Origin: Sphingosinicella sp041916975
GTDB lineage: Bacteria > Pseudomonadota > Alphaproteobacteria > Sphingomonadales > Sphingomonadaceae
Assembly: GCF_041916975.1 (NCBI RefSeq)
Contig: NZ_JAYRYK010000001.1
Coordinates: 2,914,001-2,978,000, forward strand
DNA: 64,000 nucleotides
Reading direction: 5' to 3'
The translations under genes were made by a program, and so were the position numbers. The notes below the pieces were generated by a model. It saw only the letters and a list, made by a program, of their open reading frames with translations, was not told the origin of the DNA and ran no database searches. Shown here piece by piece: positions 1-8,359 of the stretch; position 1 is the first letter of the stretch; the number at the start of each line of letters is the position of its first letter.

Positions 1-274
1 ACAGCGTGTGGCGCGACTCCAGCCACGCGATCTCGTGGAGCTGAGGCTCCTTCACCTTCACGATCATGTCGGCGGCTGCGAAGACTTCCTGCGGCGTCGC
101 GAGGATTTTCGCGCCGACCGCCGTATAGGCGTCGTCGCCGAAATCGATGCCGCTGCCCGCGCCCGTTTCGACGAAAACCTCGTGGCCAGCCTGCGTAAGC
201 TCGGCGACCGAGGCCGGCGTCATGCCGACGCGATATTCATGAACCTTGATTTCCTTGGGCACCCCGACGCGCAT
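1..274 (-). CDS. ald: Alanine dehydrogenase, N-terminal part (runs off the window)
   Basis: Only the first 91 codons are present; the rest lies before base 1. The visible protein begins MRVGVPKEIK and continues with an EYRVGMTP stretch, which is the characteristic N-terminus of NAD-dependent L-alanine dehydrogenase (alanine to pyruvate plus ammonia). The related transhydrogenase alpha subunit has a similar beginning and cannot be fully excluded from this fragment. The divergent Lrp/AsnC regulator next door favours Ald, because that pairing is common in proteobacteria. The start at 274 is preceded by a purine-rich GGGAG ribosome-binding sequence. Confidence 0.85.
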   Translation of the reverse strand, partial: MRVGVPKEIKVHEYRVGMTPASVAELTQAGHEVFVETGAGSGIDFGDDAYTAVGAKILATPQEVFAAADMIVKVKEPQLHEIAWLESRHTL

Positions 275-374
275 GACCTGTTCTCCCTCGTCCTTATGCA
301 ATGGAGGGAATTTACCGGAAATCGCGTCGGAAAAGTTTGTGAAGTTGTCAGATGGAAGGGGAATCGTGTAGAGA

Positions 375-386
375 ATATTCGAATAT
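375..386. promoter_or_regulatory. 12-bp palindrome, candidate Lrp operator
   Basis: ATATTCGAATAT is a perfect palindrome in the ald/lrp intergenic region. It lies about 20 bp upstream of the preferred TTG start of the regulator. An AT-rich dyad in otherwise GC-rich DNA is the usual look of an Lrp/AsnC-family site. Binding by the adjacent regulator is inferred. Confidence 0.4.
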
Positions 387-405
387 CGTTGGAGATTTCG
401 GGAAA

Positions 406-852
406 TTGTCCGATCTTGATCAGATAGACCGCAAGATTATCGCCCAGCTTGCAATCGACTCGGGATTGACCAGCGAGCAGCTCGGCAGCCGGGTCGGGCT
501 CTCGGCGTCTGCGGCGCACCGGCGGGTGAAGCTTTTGGAAGAAGCGGGGTACATCCGCGGCTATCGGGCCGTGCTGTCGCCCGAAGCGCGGGGCAATCCC
601 TCCGCCGTGTACGTCGCGGTCACGCTCACTGACCAGCGCAAGGAAACGCTTTCCGCCTTCGAAACCGCCGTGGCGCGCGCGGCCGAAATTGCCGAGGGAC
701 ACCTGATCACCGGTGATTCGGATTACATGCTGAAAATCCTGGTGAAGGAAGGCGACAGCTTCGAGCGCGTGCACCGCGAACTGCTTGCCGCGCTCCCCGG
801 CGTGCAGCGGCTGGTGACGCAGGTGAGCATCCGCAAGATCGTGGGTGAGTGA
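406..852 (+). CDS. Lrp/AsnC family transcriptional regulator
   Basis: A 148-residue protein from a TTG at 406, or 166 residues if the in-frame ATG at 352 is used. I prefer 406: it places the typical start 'LSDLDQIDRKII' at the N-terminus, has GGAG upstream, and leaves the 375-386 palindrome outside the coding region. The N-terminal winged helix-turn-helix (about residues 5-50) is followed by the alpha/beta RAM (AsnC_trans_reg) ligand-binding domain with the usual GDSDYML segment. It is divergent from alanine dehydrogenase, so it probably activates ald in response to alanine or another amino acid and controls its own gene. Target and ligand are inferred from the arrangement. Confidence 0.88.
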   Translation: MSDLDQIDRKIIAQLAIDSGLTSEQLGSRVGLSASAAHRRVKLLEEAGYIRGYRAVLSPEARGNPSAVYVAVTLTDQRKETLSAFETAVARAAEIAEGHLITGDSDYMLKILVKEGDSFERVHRELLAALPGVQRLVTQVSIRKIVGE

Positions 853-1015
853 GCGGCTTCGCACGCCTGTTGTGCGCTGCGGCACGCTATGCTAGTCGCC
901 GCCGCCATTTCGGTTCTGGACAAAACAGCTTGAGGCATGAGTCGCATGACCCGGCAGAACAAGGGTAACAGGGGCGCGGGCCGCTAAGCGCGGTGCCGTC
1001 GCCCCGCATCTGTCC

Positions 1016-2926
1016 ATGACCGGACCCCACAACCCGCACGGGCCGTCGTCAGACCGCCATGACGGCATCGCGAAGCTCGCGGTCGCCGCCATCGGTATCG
1101 TTTTCGGCGATATCGGCACGTCGCCGCTCTACGCGTTTCGCGAGACGTTCGCGGGCCATCACCCGCTCGCGCTCGACGCGGTTCACGTCTACGGCGTCGT
1201 CAGCCTCATCTTCTGGTCGATGATGCTGGTGGTGACGCTGAAATACGTCACCATCATCATGCGCGCCGATAACAAGGGGCAAGGCGGCAGCCTGGCGCTG
1301 CTCGCGCTCATTTCGCGCAGGACCGCGCACGCGAGGCTTGGCGTCGTGATCGTGATGCTCGGCGTTTTCGCCACAGCGCTATTCTACGGCGACAGCATGA
1401 TCACCCCGGCAATCTCGGTGCTTTCTGCGGTCGAGGGTCTCGTGGTGGTGAACGACGGGTTCGAGCCGCTCGTGCTGCCGATCGCGGTGTTCATCCTTGT
1501 CTTCCTGTTCCTGATCCAGTCCCGCGGCACCGCCAAGGTCGGCGCGCTGTTCGGGCCGATCATGGTGCTCTACTTCCTCGTGCTCGCCGTGCTCGGGATC
1601 GTGAACATCGCGAAAGACCCGCAGATTCTGACGGCGCTCAACCCCTGGTATGCGTTCCAGTTCTTCCTGCTCGACGGCTGGCTCGCGTTCCTCGCGCTCG
1701 GCTCCGTCGTCCTCGCCGTGACCGGCGCGGAGGCGCTTTACGCCGACATGGGGCACTTCGGGCGGCGCCCGATCCGCTTCTCGTGGCTGTGGTTCGTGAT
1801 GCCGGGGCTGATGCTCAACTACATGGGGCAGGGCGCCATGATCGTGAGCATGACGCCCGCCGAAGCCGAGGTGGCGATCCGCAATCCGTTCTTCATGCTC
1901 GCCCCTGAAACCCTGCGCCTGCCGCTCGTTGGCCTTGCGACGCTCGCCACCGTGATCGCGAGCCAAGCGGTGATCTCGGGCGCGTTTTCGGTGACGCATC
2001 AGGCGATCCAGCTAGGCTTCATGCCGCGCCTCACCATCAAGCACACCAGCGCCTCGACACAGGGGCAGATCTACATCCCGGTCATCAACTGGCTGCTGAT
2101 GTCGGCGGTGATCCTGCTCGTGCTGATGTTCCAGAATTCGAGCAACCTTGCCGCCGCCTATGGCATTGCCGTGACAGGCGCGATGCTGATCGACACGTGC
2201 CTGCTCGGCGTGGTGCTGTTTTCGCTTTGGAAATGGAAGTCTTGGCTCGCCATTCCGCTGCTCGCGGTGTTCTTCATCGTCGACGGCGCCTATTTCGCCG
2301 CGAACCTCACCAAGGTTCCCGATGGCGGCTGGTTCCCGCTGCTGATCGGCGTCGTCGCGTTCACGATGCTGACGACATGGTCGAAGGGCCGGCTGCTGAT
2401 GCGCCAGCGTATGCAGGAAGCCGCGATGCCGATGGAAATCTTCGTGAAGTCGGCAGCGAACAGCGCCATCCGCGTGCCCGGCACGGCGATCTTCATGTCG
2501 TCCGAACCGACCGGCGTGCCGCACGCGCTGCTCCACAACATGAAGCACAACAAGGTGCTGCACGAACGCGTGATCGTGCTCACCGTGGCGATCGAGGATA
2601 TTCCCTATGTCGAGACGTGCGACGTGGTGGAGACGCAGGATCTGGGGCAGGGCTTCTATCGGATGAAGCTGCGCTACGGCTTCATGCAGGAAACCGATAT
2701 TCCGAAGGCGCTTTCGCCGGTGAACGCCTGCGGGCCGAAGTTCGACATGATGCAGACGAGCTTCTTCCTTTCCCGCCAGACTCTGATCGCGGCGCCGAAG
2801 CCCGGCATGGCGATCTGGCGCGAAAAGCTGTTCGCATGGATGCTGCGCAACGCGGCGACGGCGATGGAATTCTTCAAGCTGCCGACGAACCGCGTGGTGG
2901 AACTGGGCAGCCAGGTCGAAATCTAG
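1016..2926 (+). CDS. kup: KUP-family potassium uptake protein
   Basis: A 636-residue polytopic inner-membrane protein of normal length for bacterial Kup/Trk-D transporters, which import K+ by proton symport. The family signature GDIGTSPLYA is at residues 31-40. About twelve hydrophobic segments fill the first 440 residues, and a soluble C-terminal domain of about 190 residues follows, with the usual MSSEPTGVPHALLHN-type segment. It stands alone on the plus strand; its stop overlaps the convergent GFA-family gene by 4 bp, so no intrinsic terminator separates them. The ATG at 1016 has no strong Shine-Dalgarno match. Confidence 0.95.
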   Translation: MTGPHNPHGPSSDRHDGIAKLAVAAIGIVFGDIGTSPLYAFRETFAGHHPLALDAVHVYGVVSLIFWSMMLVVTLKYVTIIMRADNKGQGGSLALLALISRRTAHARLGVVIVMLGVFATALFYGDSMITPAISVLSAVEGLVVVNDGFEPLVLPIAVFILVFLFLIQSRGTAKVGALFGPIMVLYFLVLAVLGIVNIAKDPQILTALNPWYAFQFFLLDGWLAFLALGSVVLAVTGAEALYADMGHFGRRPIRFSWLWFVMPGLMLNYMGQGAMIVSMTPAEAEVAIRNPFFMLAPETLRLPLVGLATLATVIASQAVISGAFSVTHQAIQLGFMPRLTIKHTSASTQGQIYIPVINWLLMSAVILLVLMFQNSSNLAAAYGIAVTGAMLIDTCLLGVVLFSLWKWKSWLAIPLLAVFFIVDGAYFAANLTKVPDGGWFPLLIGVVAFTMLTTWSKGRLLMRQRMQEAAMPMEIFVKSAANSAIRVPGTAIFMSSEPTGVPHALLHNMKHNKVLHERVIVLTVAIEDIPYVETCDVVETQDLGQGFYRMKLRYGFMQETDIPKALSPVNACGPKFDMMQTSFFLSRQTLIAAPKPGMAIWREKLFAWMLRNAATAMEFFKLPTNRVVELGSQVEI

Positions 2927-3327
2927 CCGAGAATGCGTGCCTCGCGCACGTAACTGAAATCGCCTGCACCCGACCAGGCGCGTCCGTCAGGATAACGCAG
3001 TTCGACGCCGGCGAGGTGCTTCTCGTCCGCCAGCCACATGTTGACGCCCATCATGCTGTTTCCGAACTTTGCCACGGCGCCCGGAGTCAGGGTGAAATGC
3101 GTTGTCGCGCCGCATGTGAGGCAGAAATGGATTTCCGCGGCCGGATCGTCCTTGTCTTGCCGGGAATAGGTTTTCGTGGCGCCCTCGACGCTGACTTCCG
3201 ACGGATGATAATAGGCCCAGCGCGCGCCCGATTTGCTGCACAGTGTGCAGTTGCATTCGTGGATGTAGTCCGGCTGTTTCTCGGTCGCGATGCGGATCTG
3301 GCCGCAGAGGCAGGAAAGCTTCACCAT
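2923..3327 (-). CDS. GFA-family (CENP-V/GFA domain) zinc-binding protein
   Basis: A 134-residue protein with the cysteine pattern of the GFA fold: C6/C8, then C25/C27/C30 in the HECNCTLC segment, and C69/C72 in HFCLTCGA. These bind zinc. The family is named after Gfa, proposed to promote glutathione-formaldehyde adduct formation, but most members have no proven substrate, so no specific reaction should be assumed. Its 3' end overlaps kup by 4 bp. No partner for formaldehyde metabolism is adjacent. Confidence 0.85.
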   Translation of the reverse strand: MVKLSCLCGQIRIATEKQPDYIHECNCTLCSKSGARWAYYHPSEVSVEGATKTYSRQDKDDPAAEIHFCLTCGATTHFTLTPGAVAKFGNSMMGVNMWLADEKHLAGVELRYPDGRAWSGAGDFSYVREARILG

Positions 3328-3364
3328 GGGCCGAGCCTATAATGATCAGGTCGGCGGGCCGATA

Positions 3365-3396
3365 GCCGTCATTCCTGCCGAGACCGGAATGACGGC
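3365..3396. repeat. Short perfect inverted repeat (11-bp arms)
   Basis: GCCGTCATTCC at 3365-3375 and GGAATGACGGC at 3386-3396 form a perfect 11-bp stem with a 10-nt loop. It sits in the 81-bp gap between the DUF885 gene and the GFA gene, both on the minus strand. It could terminate DUF885 transcription, though there is no clear U tract on either side. It resembles the CGTCATTCC-type dispersed palindromes seen in many proteobacteria. Confidence 0.5.
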
Positions 3397-3408
3397 ACGT
3401 TCGGACGC

Positions 3409-5223
3409 TTATTTCTTCGACGCGATCCAGTCGTCGATTTTCTTTTCGAGGACGGCGAGCGGCAGGGCGCCGGTCATCAGCACCTGCGCGTGGAAATCGC
3501 GGATGTCGAACTTTTTCCCGAGTGCCTTTTCGGCGCGGGCGCGGAGTTCCTGGATCTTCATCGCGCCGACCTTGTAGGCGAGCGCCTGGCTGGGGATGGC
3601 GATGTAGCGCTCGACCTCCGCCGTGGCATCGGTGCGGCCCATGTCGCTGTTCGCGAGCATGTATTCGATCGCCTGATCGCGGGTCCAACCCTTCGAATGG
3701 AGACCCGTGTCGACGACGAGGCGCATGGCGCGCAGCATCTCGTCCGAGAGCGTGCCGAAACGCTGATAGGGATCGTTGAAGAAGCCCATCGGGTAGCCGA
3801 GCGTTTCGGCATAGAGCGCCCAGCCTTCGATGTAGGCGGTGTTGCCGCCGAAGCGCATGAAGCTTGGCAGGGCGGCGTTCTCCTGCGCGAGGCTGATCTG
3901 GAAATGATGCCCGGGCGCGCCTTCGTGGAGGTAGAGCGTCGTCATGCCCGGCGTGGTGCGCGAGGGTAGATCATAGGCGTTGAAATAGAAGATGCCGGGG
4001 CGTGTGCCGTCGGGCGTACCCTGCTGATAGGAGCCGCCCGCCTGCTGCTTCTCGCGGAACGGCTCGTAGGGGCGGATATCGAGCGGGGACTTCGGCACCG
4101 TGGAGAAATACGCGGGCACCTTGGCGTCCACCGCCTTGCCGATTTCGAAATACTTCTGGGTGAGCCACTCGCGCGACTGCGGCTTGAACTGAGGATCATT
4201 GCGCAGATAATCGAAGAATTCGGGAAGCGTGCCTTTGAAGCCGACCTCGGCCTTCACCTTTTCCATTTCGGTCTTGATGCGCTTCACTTCGGCAAGGCCG
4301 ATGGCGTGAATGTCCGCGGCTTTCAGCGGCAGCGTCGTCGTGTTTTCGATGAGCTGCGCGTAGAGTACGGGCCCGCCCTTCATCGCGGAGAGACCGACCT
4401 GCTCGCGGGCGACGGGGAGGTATTCGGCTTTCAGGAAATCATGCAGCCGCTGGTACGTTGGGTAGATCTTGTCCGTGATGATCGCGCGGTATTCGGCCTT
4501 GAGGCGCGCCTGATCCGCGGCGGAGATGCCTTCGGGGAATTTGGTGACGGGGCTGTAGAAGGGCGACTCTTCGGGCGCCTGCGCGAGCTGGGTCGCGAGC
4601 TGCTCGATGACGTTGTTGATCGTGAGCTTCGTTTCGACGACGCCTGACGCCATGCCTTCACGGAACCGGCCGACCGAGCGATCGAGCAGCGTGACATAGT
4701 CCTGGTGGCGCTTCAGGTTGTTCTCGTAGTCGGCGAGCGTCGCGAAAGGCGCGCCGCCGGTGGCCGATGCGAACGACGGGTAGAAGGTGTGGAAGCCGCT
4801 GAAGTGGTTGACCGGGCGCACGACGGTGAGCGCGAGGATTTCGGGGGTGAGGCCCTTGAGCGTCTCTTCGGTCTGCCACTTGAAGACATCGTAGGCGATG
4901 CGGTCGGTGGCATCGAGCGCGCTGCGGTCGATCGCCTTCAGGCGCGCGAGGTCGCTTTCGCCGGCGGCACGCTCGGCATTGTAGTAAGCATCGGTGATAT
5001 AGTCGCCGAGCTGGTCCGCGTAGCGCATGTCCCCGCGAAACAGGGCATTGATCGGATTGCGCTTGAGGTTCGCCTCGTCCGAATCCTGGAAGAGCTGCCA
5101 GAGCGCCTGATGCGCGGGGTTCTGGACTGCGGTGGAGGCTGCCGGCGCCGTTTGGGCCGAGACGGGGGCGGCGAGCGTAAGCGAAAGTGCAATGGCGAAA
5201 GCCGACGCAAGGCTGCGCATCAT
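3409..5223 (-). CDS. DUF885-family metallopeptidase, exported
   Basis: A 604-residue protein with a clear Sec signal peptide ending near VSAQ (about residues 1-24). The DUF885 domain carries the zinc-peptidase-like HEGAPGHH motif near residue 430 and a downstream EGWALYAE segment, the conserved pair in this family. It is therefore a likely periplasmic or outer-membrane-associated zinc carboxy- or dipeptidase; substrate unknown. Two consecutive ATGs (5223, 5220) follow an AGGA about 9 nt upstream. A longer reading from 5265 would put 14 unsuitable residues before the signal peptide. It is divergent from an MFS transporter. Confidence 0.85.
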   Translation of the reverse strand: MMRSLASAFAIALSLTLAAPVSAQTAPAASTAVQNPAHQALWQLFQDSDEANLKRNPINALFRGDMRYADQLGDYITDAYYNAERAAGESDLARLKAIDRSALDATDRIAYDVFKWQTEETLKGLTPEILALTVVRPVNHFSGFHTFYPSFASATGGAPFATLADYENNLKRHQDYVTLLDRSVGRFREGMASGVVETKLTINNVIEQLATQLAQAPEESPFYSPVTKFPEGISAADQARLKAEYRAIITDKIYPTYQRLHDFLKAEYLPVAREQVGLSAMKGGPVLYAQLIENTTTLPLKAADIHAIGLAEVKRIKTEMEKVKAEVGFKGTLPEFFDYLRNDPQFKPQSREWLTQKYFEIGKAVDAKVPAYFSTVPKSPLDIRPYEPFREKQQAGGSYQQGTPDGTRPGIFYFNAYDLPSRTTPGMTTLYLHEGAPGHHFQISLAQENAALPSFMRFGGNTAYIEGWALYAETLGYPMGFFNDPYQRFGTLSDEMLRAMRLVVDTGLHSKGWTRDQAIEYMLANSDMGRTDATAEVERYIAIPSQALAYKVGAMKIQELRARAEKALGKKFDIRDFHAQVLMTGALPLAVLEKKIDDWIASKK

Positions 5224-5389
5224 CGATGAAGTCCTTTCGGGAAAAGCGAGCATGGCTGGGTTCATACGCTGCGCCGCCGGGACTTGCTATACGCCCGTCG
5301 AACAGGGTGCGCGGTTCGTCGAAGCCCGGAGCGATCCTCCCAGCATCGCTAGTGAGGCGGCGGCGGCGCTGCCGATAAGCTCCCGCCCC

Positions 5390-6724
5390 GTGACCCGGCT
5401 TCCGACGCGCACGCTTGCCGCCTATGCGGGCCCCGGCCTTCCCGTCGCCGCGCTCGGGCTGCCGCTCGTCATCTATCTACCGCCTTACTACGCGGGCACG
5501 CTGGGGCTCGATCTTGCCGCGGTGGGCTTCGTTTTCTTCCTCGTGCGGATGCTCGACATGCCGCTCGATCCGCTGCTCGGGCATTTCATGGACGGCACGC
5601 GCAGCCGCTGGGGCCGGTTCCGGCCGTGGCTGGTGGCGGGCGGGTTGACGCTCCTTGTCGCCACGGTCACGGTGTTCTTCGCCGTGCCGGGCATTACCGT
5701 GTGGTATCTGTTCGGCTGGTTGATGCTGCTGTTCACTGGCCATTCGATGCTGAACGTGTCGCATATCGCGTGGGGCGCGACGCTTTCCGGCGATTATCAT
5801 GAACGTTCGCGCGTCTACGGCTGGTGGATCGGCGGGCATCTGGTGGGGCTGATCACCGTGCTCGTGCTCCCCGCCGTGCTCGGGCAGATGATGGGCGCGG
5901 ACGCGCCGAAGCCGGTGCACCTGATGGGCGCATTCATCCTCGCCATCATTCCGCTCACGGTGATCGGTGCGATCGTCGGCGCGCGCGAGGGCGCGGCACA
6001 GGCGGAGCACCCGCGCATTACGTGGGCGGATATCCGCCGGCTATTTTCAAACCGGGCGCTGGCGATGCTGCTTCTCGCCGATGTGCTGGTGAATCTTGCG
6101 CCGGGCGTGACGGGCGCGCTCTTCGAGTTCGTGTTCGTGCGCCTGCTCGGCTTCACGCAGGCCGGGGCGGCGGTGATGCTGCTGATCTATTTCGGCAGCG
6201 GCCTCCTTGCGCTGCCGCTGTGGCTGCGCCTTGCCGTGCGCTTCGGCAAACAGCGCGCCGCCGCCGCTGCGTGCGTGAGCGGCGCGGCGCTGCACGTCGC
6301 GGCGTTTCTCGTTTTCGATCCCGCGCAGGCGTGGCTTTCGTATCTTGCCATCGGGCTCGCCGGAACGCCCTATGCCGCGCCCGGCTTCCTGCTCCGCGCG
6401 ATGCTTGCCGATGTCGGCGACGAGGAGCGGCTGGTGAGCGGCGCGGACCGGATCGGGCTGCTGAATGCCGTGCTGACGACGGCGATGAAGCTCGGCTACG
6501 CGCTGCCGGTGGGGATATTGTTTCCGATTCTCGCACTTGTCGGGTTCAGCGCCGAAGCGGCTGCGGCGAGCGCGCCGGGGTCGCTGCTGTGGGTCGAGGG
6601 CTTCTGGATCGTGCTGCCGCCGGTGATCCTGCTTCCCGCCGCTTTCGTGCTCGTTCGGCTGCCGCTCAGCGCCGCGCGGCACGCCGAAGTGCAGGCTGCA
6701 CTCGCGCGTGCCGGAAAGAATTGA
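5390..6724 (+). CDS. GPH-type MFS transporter (MelB-like sugar:cation symporter family)
   Basis: From GTG 5390 this gives 444 residues, the usual size of glycoside-pentoside-hexuronide symporters. The N-terminus TLAAYAGPGLPVAALGLP leads directly into the first membrane helix. The loop between helices 2 and 3 has the family feature DPLLGHFMDGTRSRWGRFRPW (motif A-like, with D and R). About twelve hydrophobic segments are visible. An in-frame ATG at 5252 would add 46 hydrophilic residues and run close to the divergent DUF885 start, so it is less likely. The cargo cannot be told from sequence; many alphaproteobacterial members lack a known sugar. Confidence 0.8.
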   Translation: MTRLPTRTLAAYAGPGLPVAALGLPLVIYLPPYYAGTLGLDLAAVGFVFFLVRMLDMPLDPLLGHFMDGTRSRWGRFRPWLVAGGLTLLVATVTVFFAVPGITVWYLFGWLMLLFTGHSMLNVSHIAWGATLSGDYHERSRVYGWWIGGHLVGLITVLVLPAVLGQMMGADAPKPVHLMGAFILAIIPLTVIGAIVGAREGAAQAEHPRITWADIRRLFSNRALAMLLLADVLVNLAPGVTGALFEFVFVRLLGFTQAGAAVMLLIYFGSGLLALPLWLRLAVRFGKQRAAAAACVSGAALHVAAFLVFDPAQAWLSYLAIGLAGTPYAAPGFLLRAMLADVGDEERLVSGADRIGLLNAVLTTAMKLGYALPVGILFPILALVGFSAEAAAASAPGSLLWVEGFWIVLPPVILLPAAFVLVRLPLSAARHAEVQAALARAGKN

Positions 6725-6950
6725 GAACACGTCTTTTTTGCTCGCAGGTTTTGCGAATCTCCTGTAGGCTGGCGAAGTTCATGTCAGTTTCAGACTGGTG
6801 TGGACGTTCGTCATGAATGTCCGTGGGCGCACGGATTTTGTTTTGGGATCAGCAGGCTGTCGACCGCCGCGAATAGAATTGGGCCGAGAACGACAGTGCT
6901 GTGGCGGCAGGCGCCCGGCTGCCGACGTTATTCAGACTGGATATCACGAC

Positions 6951-7724
6951 ATGGGTTTTGATGGCCGCAAGCGCGGTGGGGACCGTGGCTATGACCGCCG
7001 CGGCGGAGGACGCGATTCGTTCGGCGGTGGCGACGATTTTTACGACTCCGGTCGCAGCTTCGGCGGTGGTGACCGCTTCGGTGGCGGCGGTGGCGGCTTC
7101 GGCGGCGGTGATCGCTTCGGCGGTGGCGGCGGTGGTGGCGGCGGTGGTTTCCGCGGCGGCGGCGGTGGCGGCGGCTTCGGTGGTGGCGGCGCTAGCCGTG
7201 ACCCCGGCACGTCGCTCGGCACGGCTTCAGGCACCGTCAAGTGGTTCAACGCGACGAAGGGATTCGGCTTCATCGCTCGCGACAGCGGCGAAGACGTGTT
7301 CGTGCACATCAGCGCGGTCGAACGCGCTGGCCGCACGACGCTTGATGAAGGCCAGCCGGTCACGTTCTCCATCTTCGACCGTGGCGGACGCCTCTCGGCT
7401 TCCGATCTCGTCGTCGATGGCGAGGCGCCCGAGCGTCCCGATCGCCCCGAACGTCCGGCCCGCGACCGCGGTCCGTCGGGCGGTGGCGCCATGGACGACG
7501 ACTTCACGCCCGGAGAGCGCATCGAAGGTACGGTCAAGTTCTTCAACACGATGAAGGGCTTCGGCTTCATTTCGCGCGGCGACGGCAAGCAGGATGCGTT
7601 CGTGCACATCAGTGCGCTCGAGCGCGCCGGTCTCACCAGCCTCGCCGAAGGCCAGCGGGTCAGCTTCGAGCTGGCGCGCGACCGCCGCGGCAAGGTGGCT
7701 GCAGGCAATATCGAACTGCTCTAA
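6951..7724 (+). CDS. Cold-shock protein with Gly-rich N-terminus and two cold-shock domains
   Basis: A 257-residue protein. Residues 1-80 are a low-complexity Gly/Arg/Asp/Phe tract with RGG and FGGG repeats. Two cold-shock domains follow, at about 91-155 (GTVKWFN...KGFGFI) and 190-257 (GTVKFFN...KGFGFI), each with the RNP1-like KGFGFI and a VFVHIS/AFVHIS RNP2. They are joined by an Arg/Pro-rich linker. Such proteins bind single-stranded nucleic acid and melt RNA structure. The start MGFDGRKRGG at 6951 is preferred because the codons upstream lack this composition. The 226-bp leader (6725-6950) holds no other gene; it contains a direct repeat TTCAGACTGG (6789-6798, 6931-6940). A strong terminator follows. 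Confidence 0.88.
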   Translation: MGFDGRKRGGDRGYDRRGGGRDSFGGGDDFYDSGRSFGGGDRFGGGGGGFGGGDRFGGGGGGGGGGFRGGGGGGGFGGGGASRDPGTSLGTASGTVKWFNATKGFGFIARDSGEDVFVHISAVERAGRTTLDEGQPVTFSIFDRGGRLSASDLVVDGEAPERPDRPERPARDRGPSGGGAMDDDFTPGERIEGTVKFFNTMKGFGFISRGDGKQDAFVHISALERAGLTSLAEGQRVSFELARDRRGKVAAGNIELL

Positions 7725-7766
7725 CGAAGCAGCCGCAATCGATTCGGGGAGGATCGAACGCAGGAG

Positions 7767-7796
7767 GGGCCGGCGCGTATTCGCGCCGGCCCTTTT
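7767..7796 (+). terminator. Rho-independent terminator of the cold-shock gene
   Basis: Perfect 11-bp GC stem (7767-7777 with 7782-7792), TATT loop, then TTTT. It lies 43 bp after the cold-shock stop codon and ahead of the convergent YjhX-like gene. Confidence 0.88.
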
Positions 7797-7810
7797 CGTT
7801 GGGCAGCATG

Positions 7811-8074
7811 TCATGCCCCCTGATTGTCGAGCTGCGCGCGGACCGAGATGCGGCCGCGCTTCGAGATTCGATAGGGGCTGCCCGACCGGGATTCGATCAG
7901 ACGTTTCCGCCGCAACTGGTTGAAAACCATCAGATCGAAGCCGGCAAGGAACATCCCTTCGCGTGTGACACACGCGACGGACGTGATTTTGGCGCCGTCG
8001 CCGCGCTCATGCAGAATGCGGCCGCCAAGGGCCAGAACGTGCAGCGCACGCTGTTCGTTTCGTGAGATATTCAT
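7811..8074 (-). CDS. YjhX-family (UPF0386) putative toxin-like protein
   Basis: An 87-residue protein beginning MNISRNEQRALHVLALGG and ending VRAQLDNQGA. The N-terminal RxEQxxLHVLA, the central REG and the C-terminal SPYRI...VRAQLDN blocks match the YjhX/UPF0386 family. In Escherichia coli yjhX is paired with the GNAT-like yjhQ and has been described as a toxin acting on topoisomerase I. No YjhQ-like antitoxin is adjacent here: the flanks are a cold-shock gene and an ArsR-SRPBCC pair. A toxin role is therefore unproven. An upstream in-frame ATG at 8140 would add 22 residues absent from the family. Confidence 0.8.
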   Translation of the reverse strand: MNISRNEQRALHVLALGGRILHERGDGAKITSVACVTREGMFLAGFDLMVFNQLRRKRLIESRSGSPYRISKRGRISVRAQLDNQGA

Positions 8075-8142
8075 GGAAGTCTCGTAAGATAGACGTGAAA
8101 AATACCCCGAGCGCATTGCGCCCGGCGGCTTTGAGTTCACGA

Positions 8143-8165
8143 GGCTCTCTGAGATTCAGAGAGCC
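8143..8165. repeat. Perfect hairpin upstream of the YjhX-like gene
   Basis: GGCTCTCTGA (8143-8152) and TCAGAGAGCC (8156-8165) pair perfectly around a GAT loop. There is no T tract on either strand, so it is not an intrinsic terminator. The 274-bp gap 8075-8348 otherwise holds nothing I recognise. It may be a leader hairpin of the YjhX-like gene or an operator. Confidence 0.4.
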
Positions 8166-8337
8166 CTATCGTACAAGCTCAGACATCCACTCTCCGGTTA
8201 CCGCGACGCGAACCGTGTCGCCGCGTATCCCGCCAATATAGGGATCGCGCGTTACCGCTGACAAACAAAATTCTGGCCACGGGGAAAACTTAGCTGATCG
8301 GCGAAGTTTTTGCTTGCACGACCGGTGAGCGGCGAAT

Positions 8338-8359
8338 TACTTAGCAATATGACTAAGCA
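8338..8359. promoter_or_regulatory. Imperfect palindrome over the ArsR start codon, candidate operator
   Basis: Positions 8338-8359 form an imperfect 22-bp dyad with conserved CTTAG (8340-8344) and CTAAG (8353-8357) half-sites. The ATG of the ArsR-type gene (8349-8351) lies inside it. A further CTTAG occurs at about 8289. ArsR-family repressors bind such dyads at their own promoters; binding here is inferred. Confidence 0.4.

Noticed and set aside
5252..5389. Longer MFS reading from ATG 5252 or further upstream.
   Set aside because: The added residues are hydrophilic, unlike the family, and run into the divergent DUF885 promoter. GTG 5390 gives the normal length.
6789..6940. Direct repeat TTCAGACTGG at 6789-6798 and 6931-6940.
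   Set aside because: Ten bases separated by more than 130 bp upstream of one gene, with no palindromic structure; probably chance.
7021..7200. Dense GGCGGT-type tandem repeats that could look like a satellite or CRISPR-like array.
   Set aside because: They encode the in-frame Gly-rich head of the cold-shock protein; there are no spacers.
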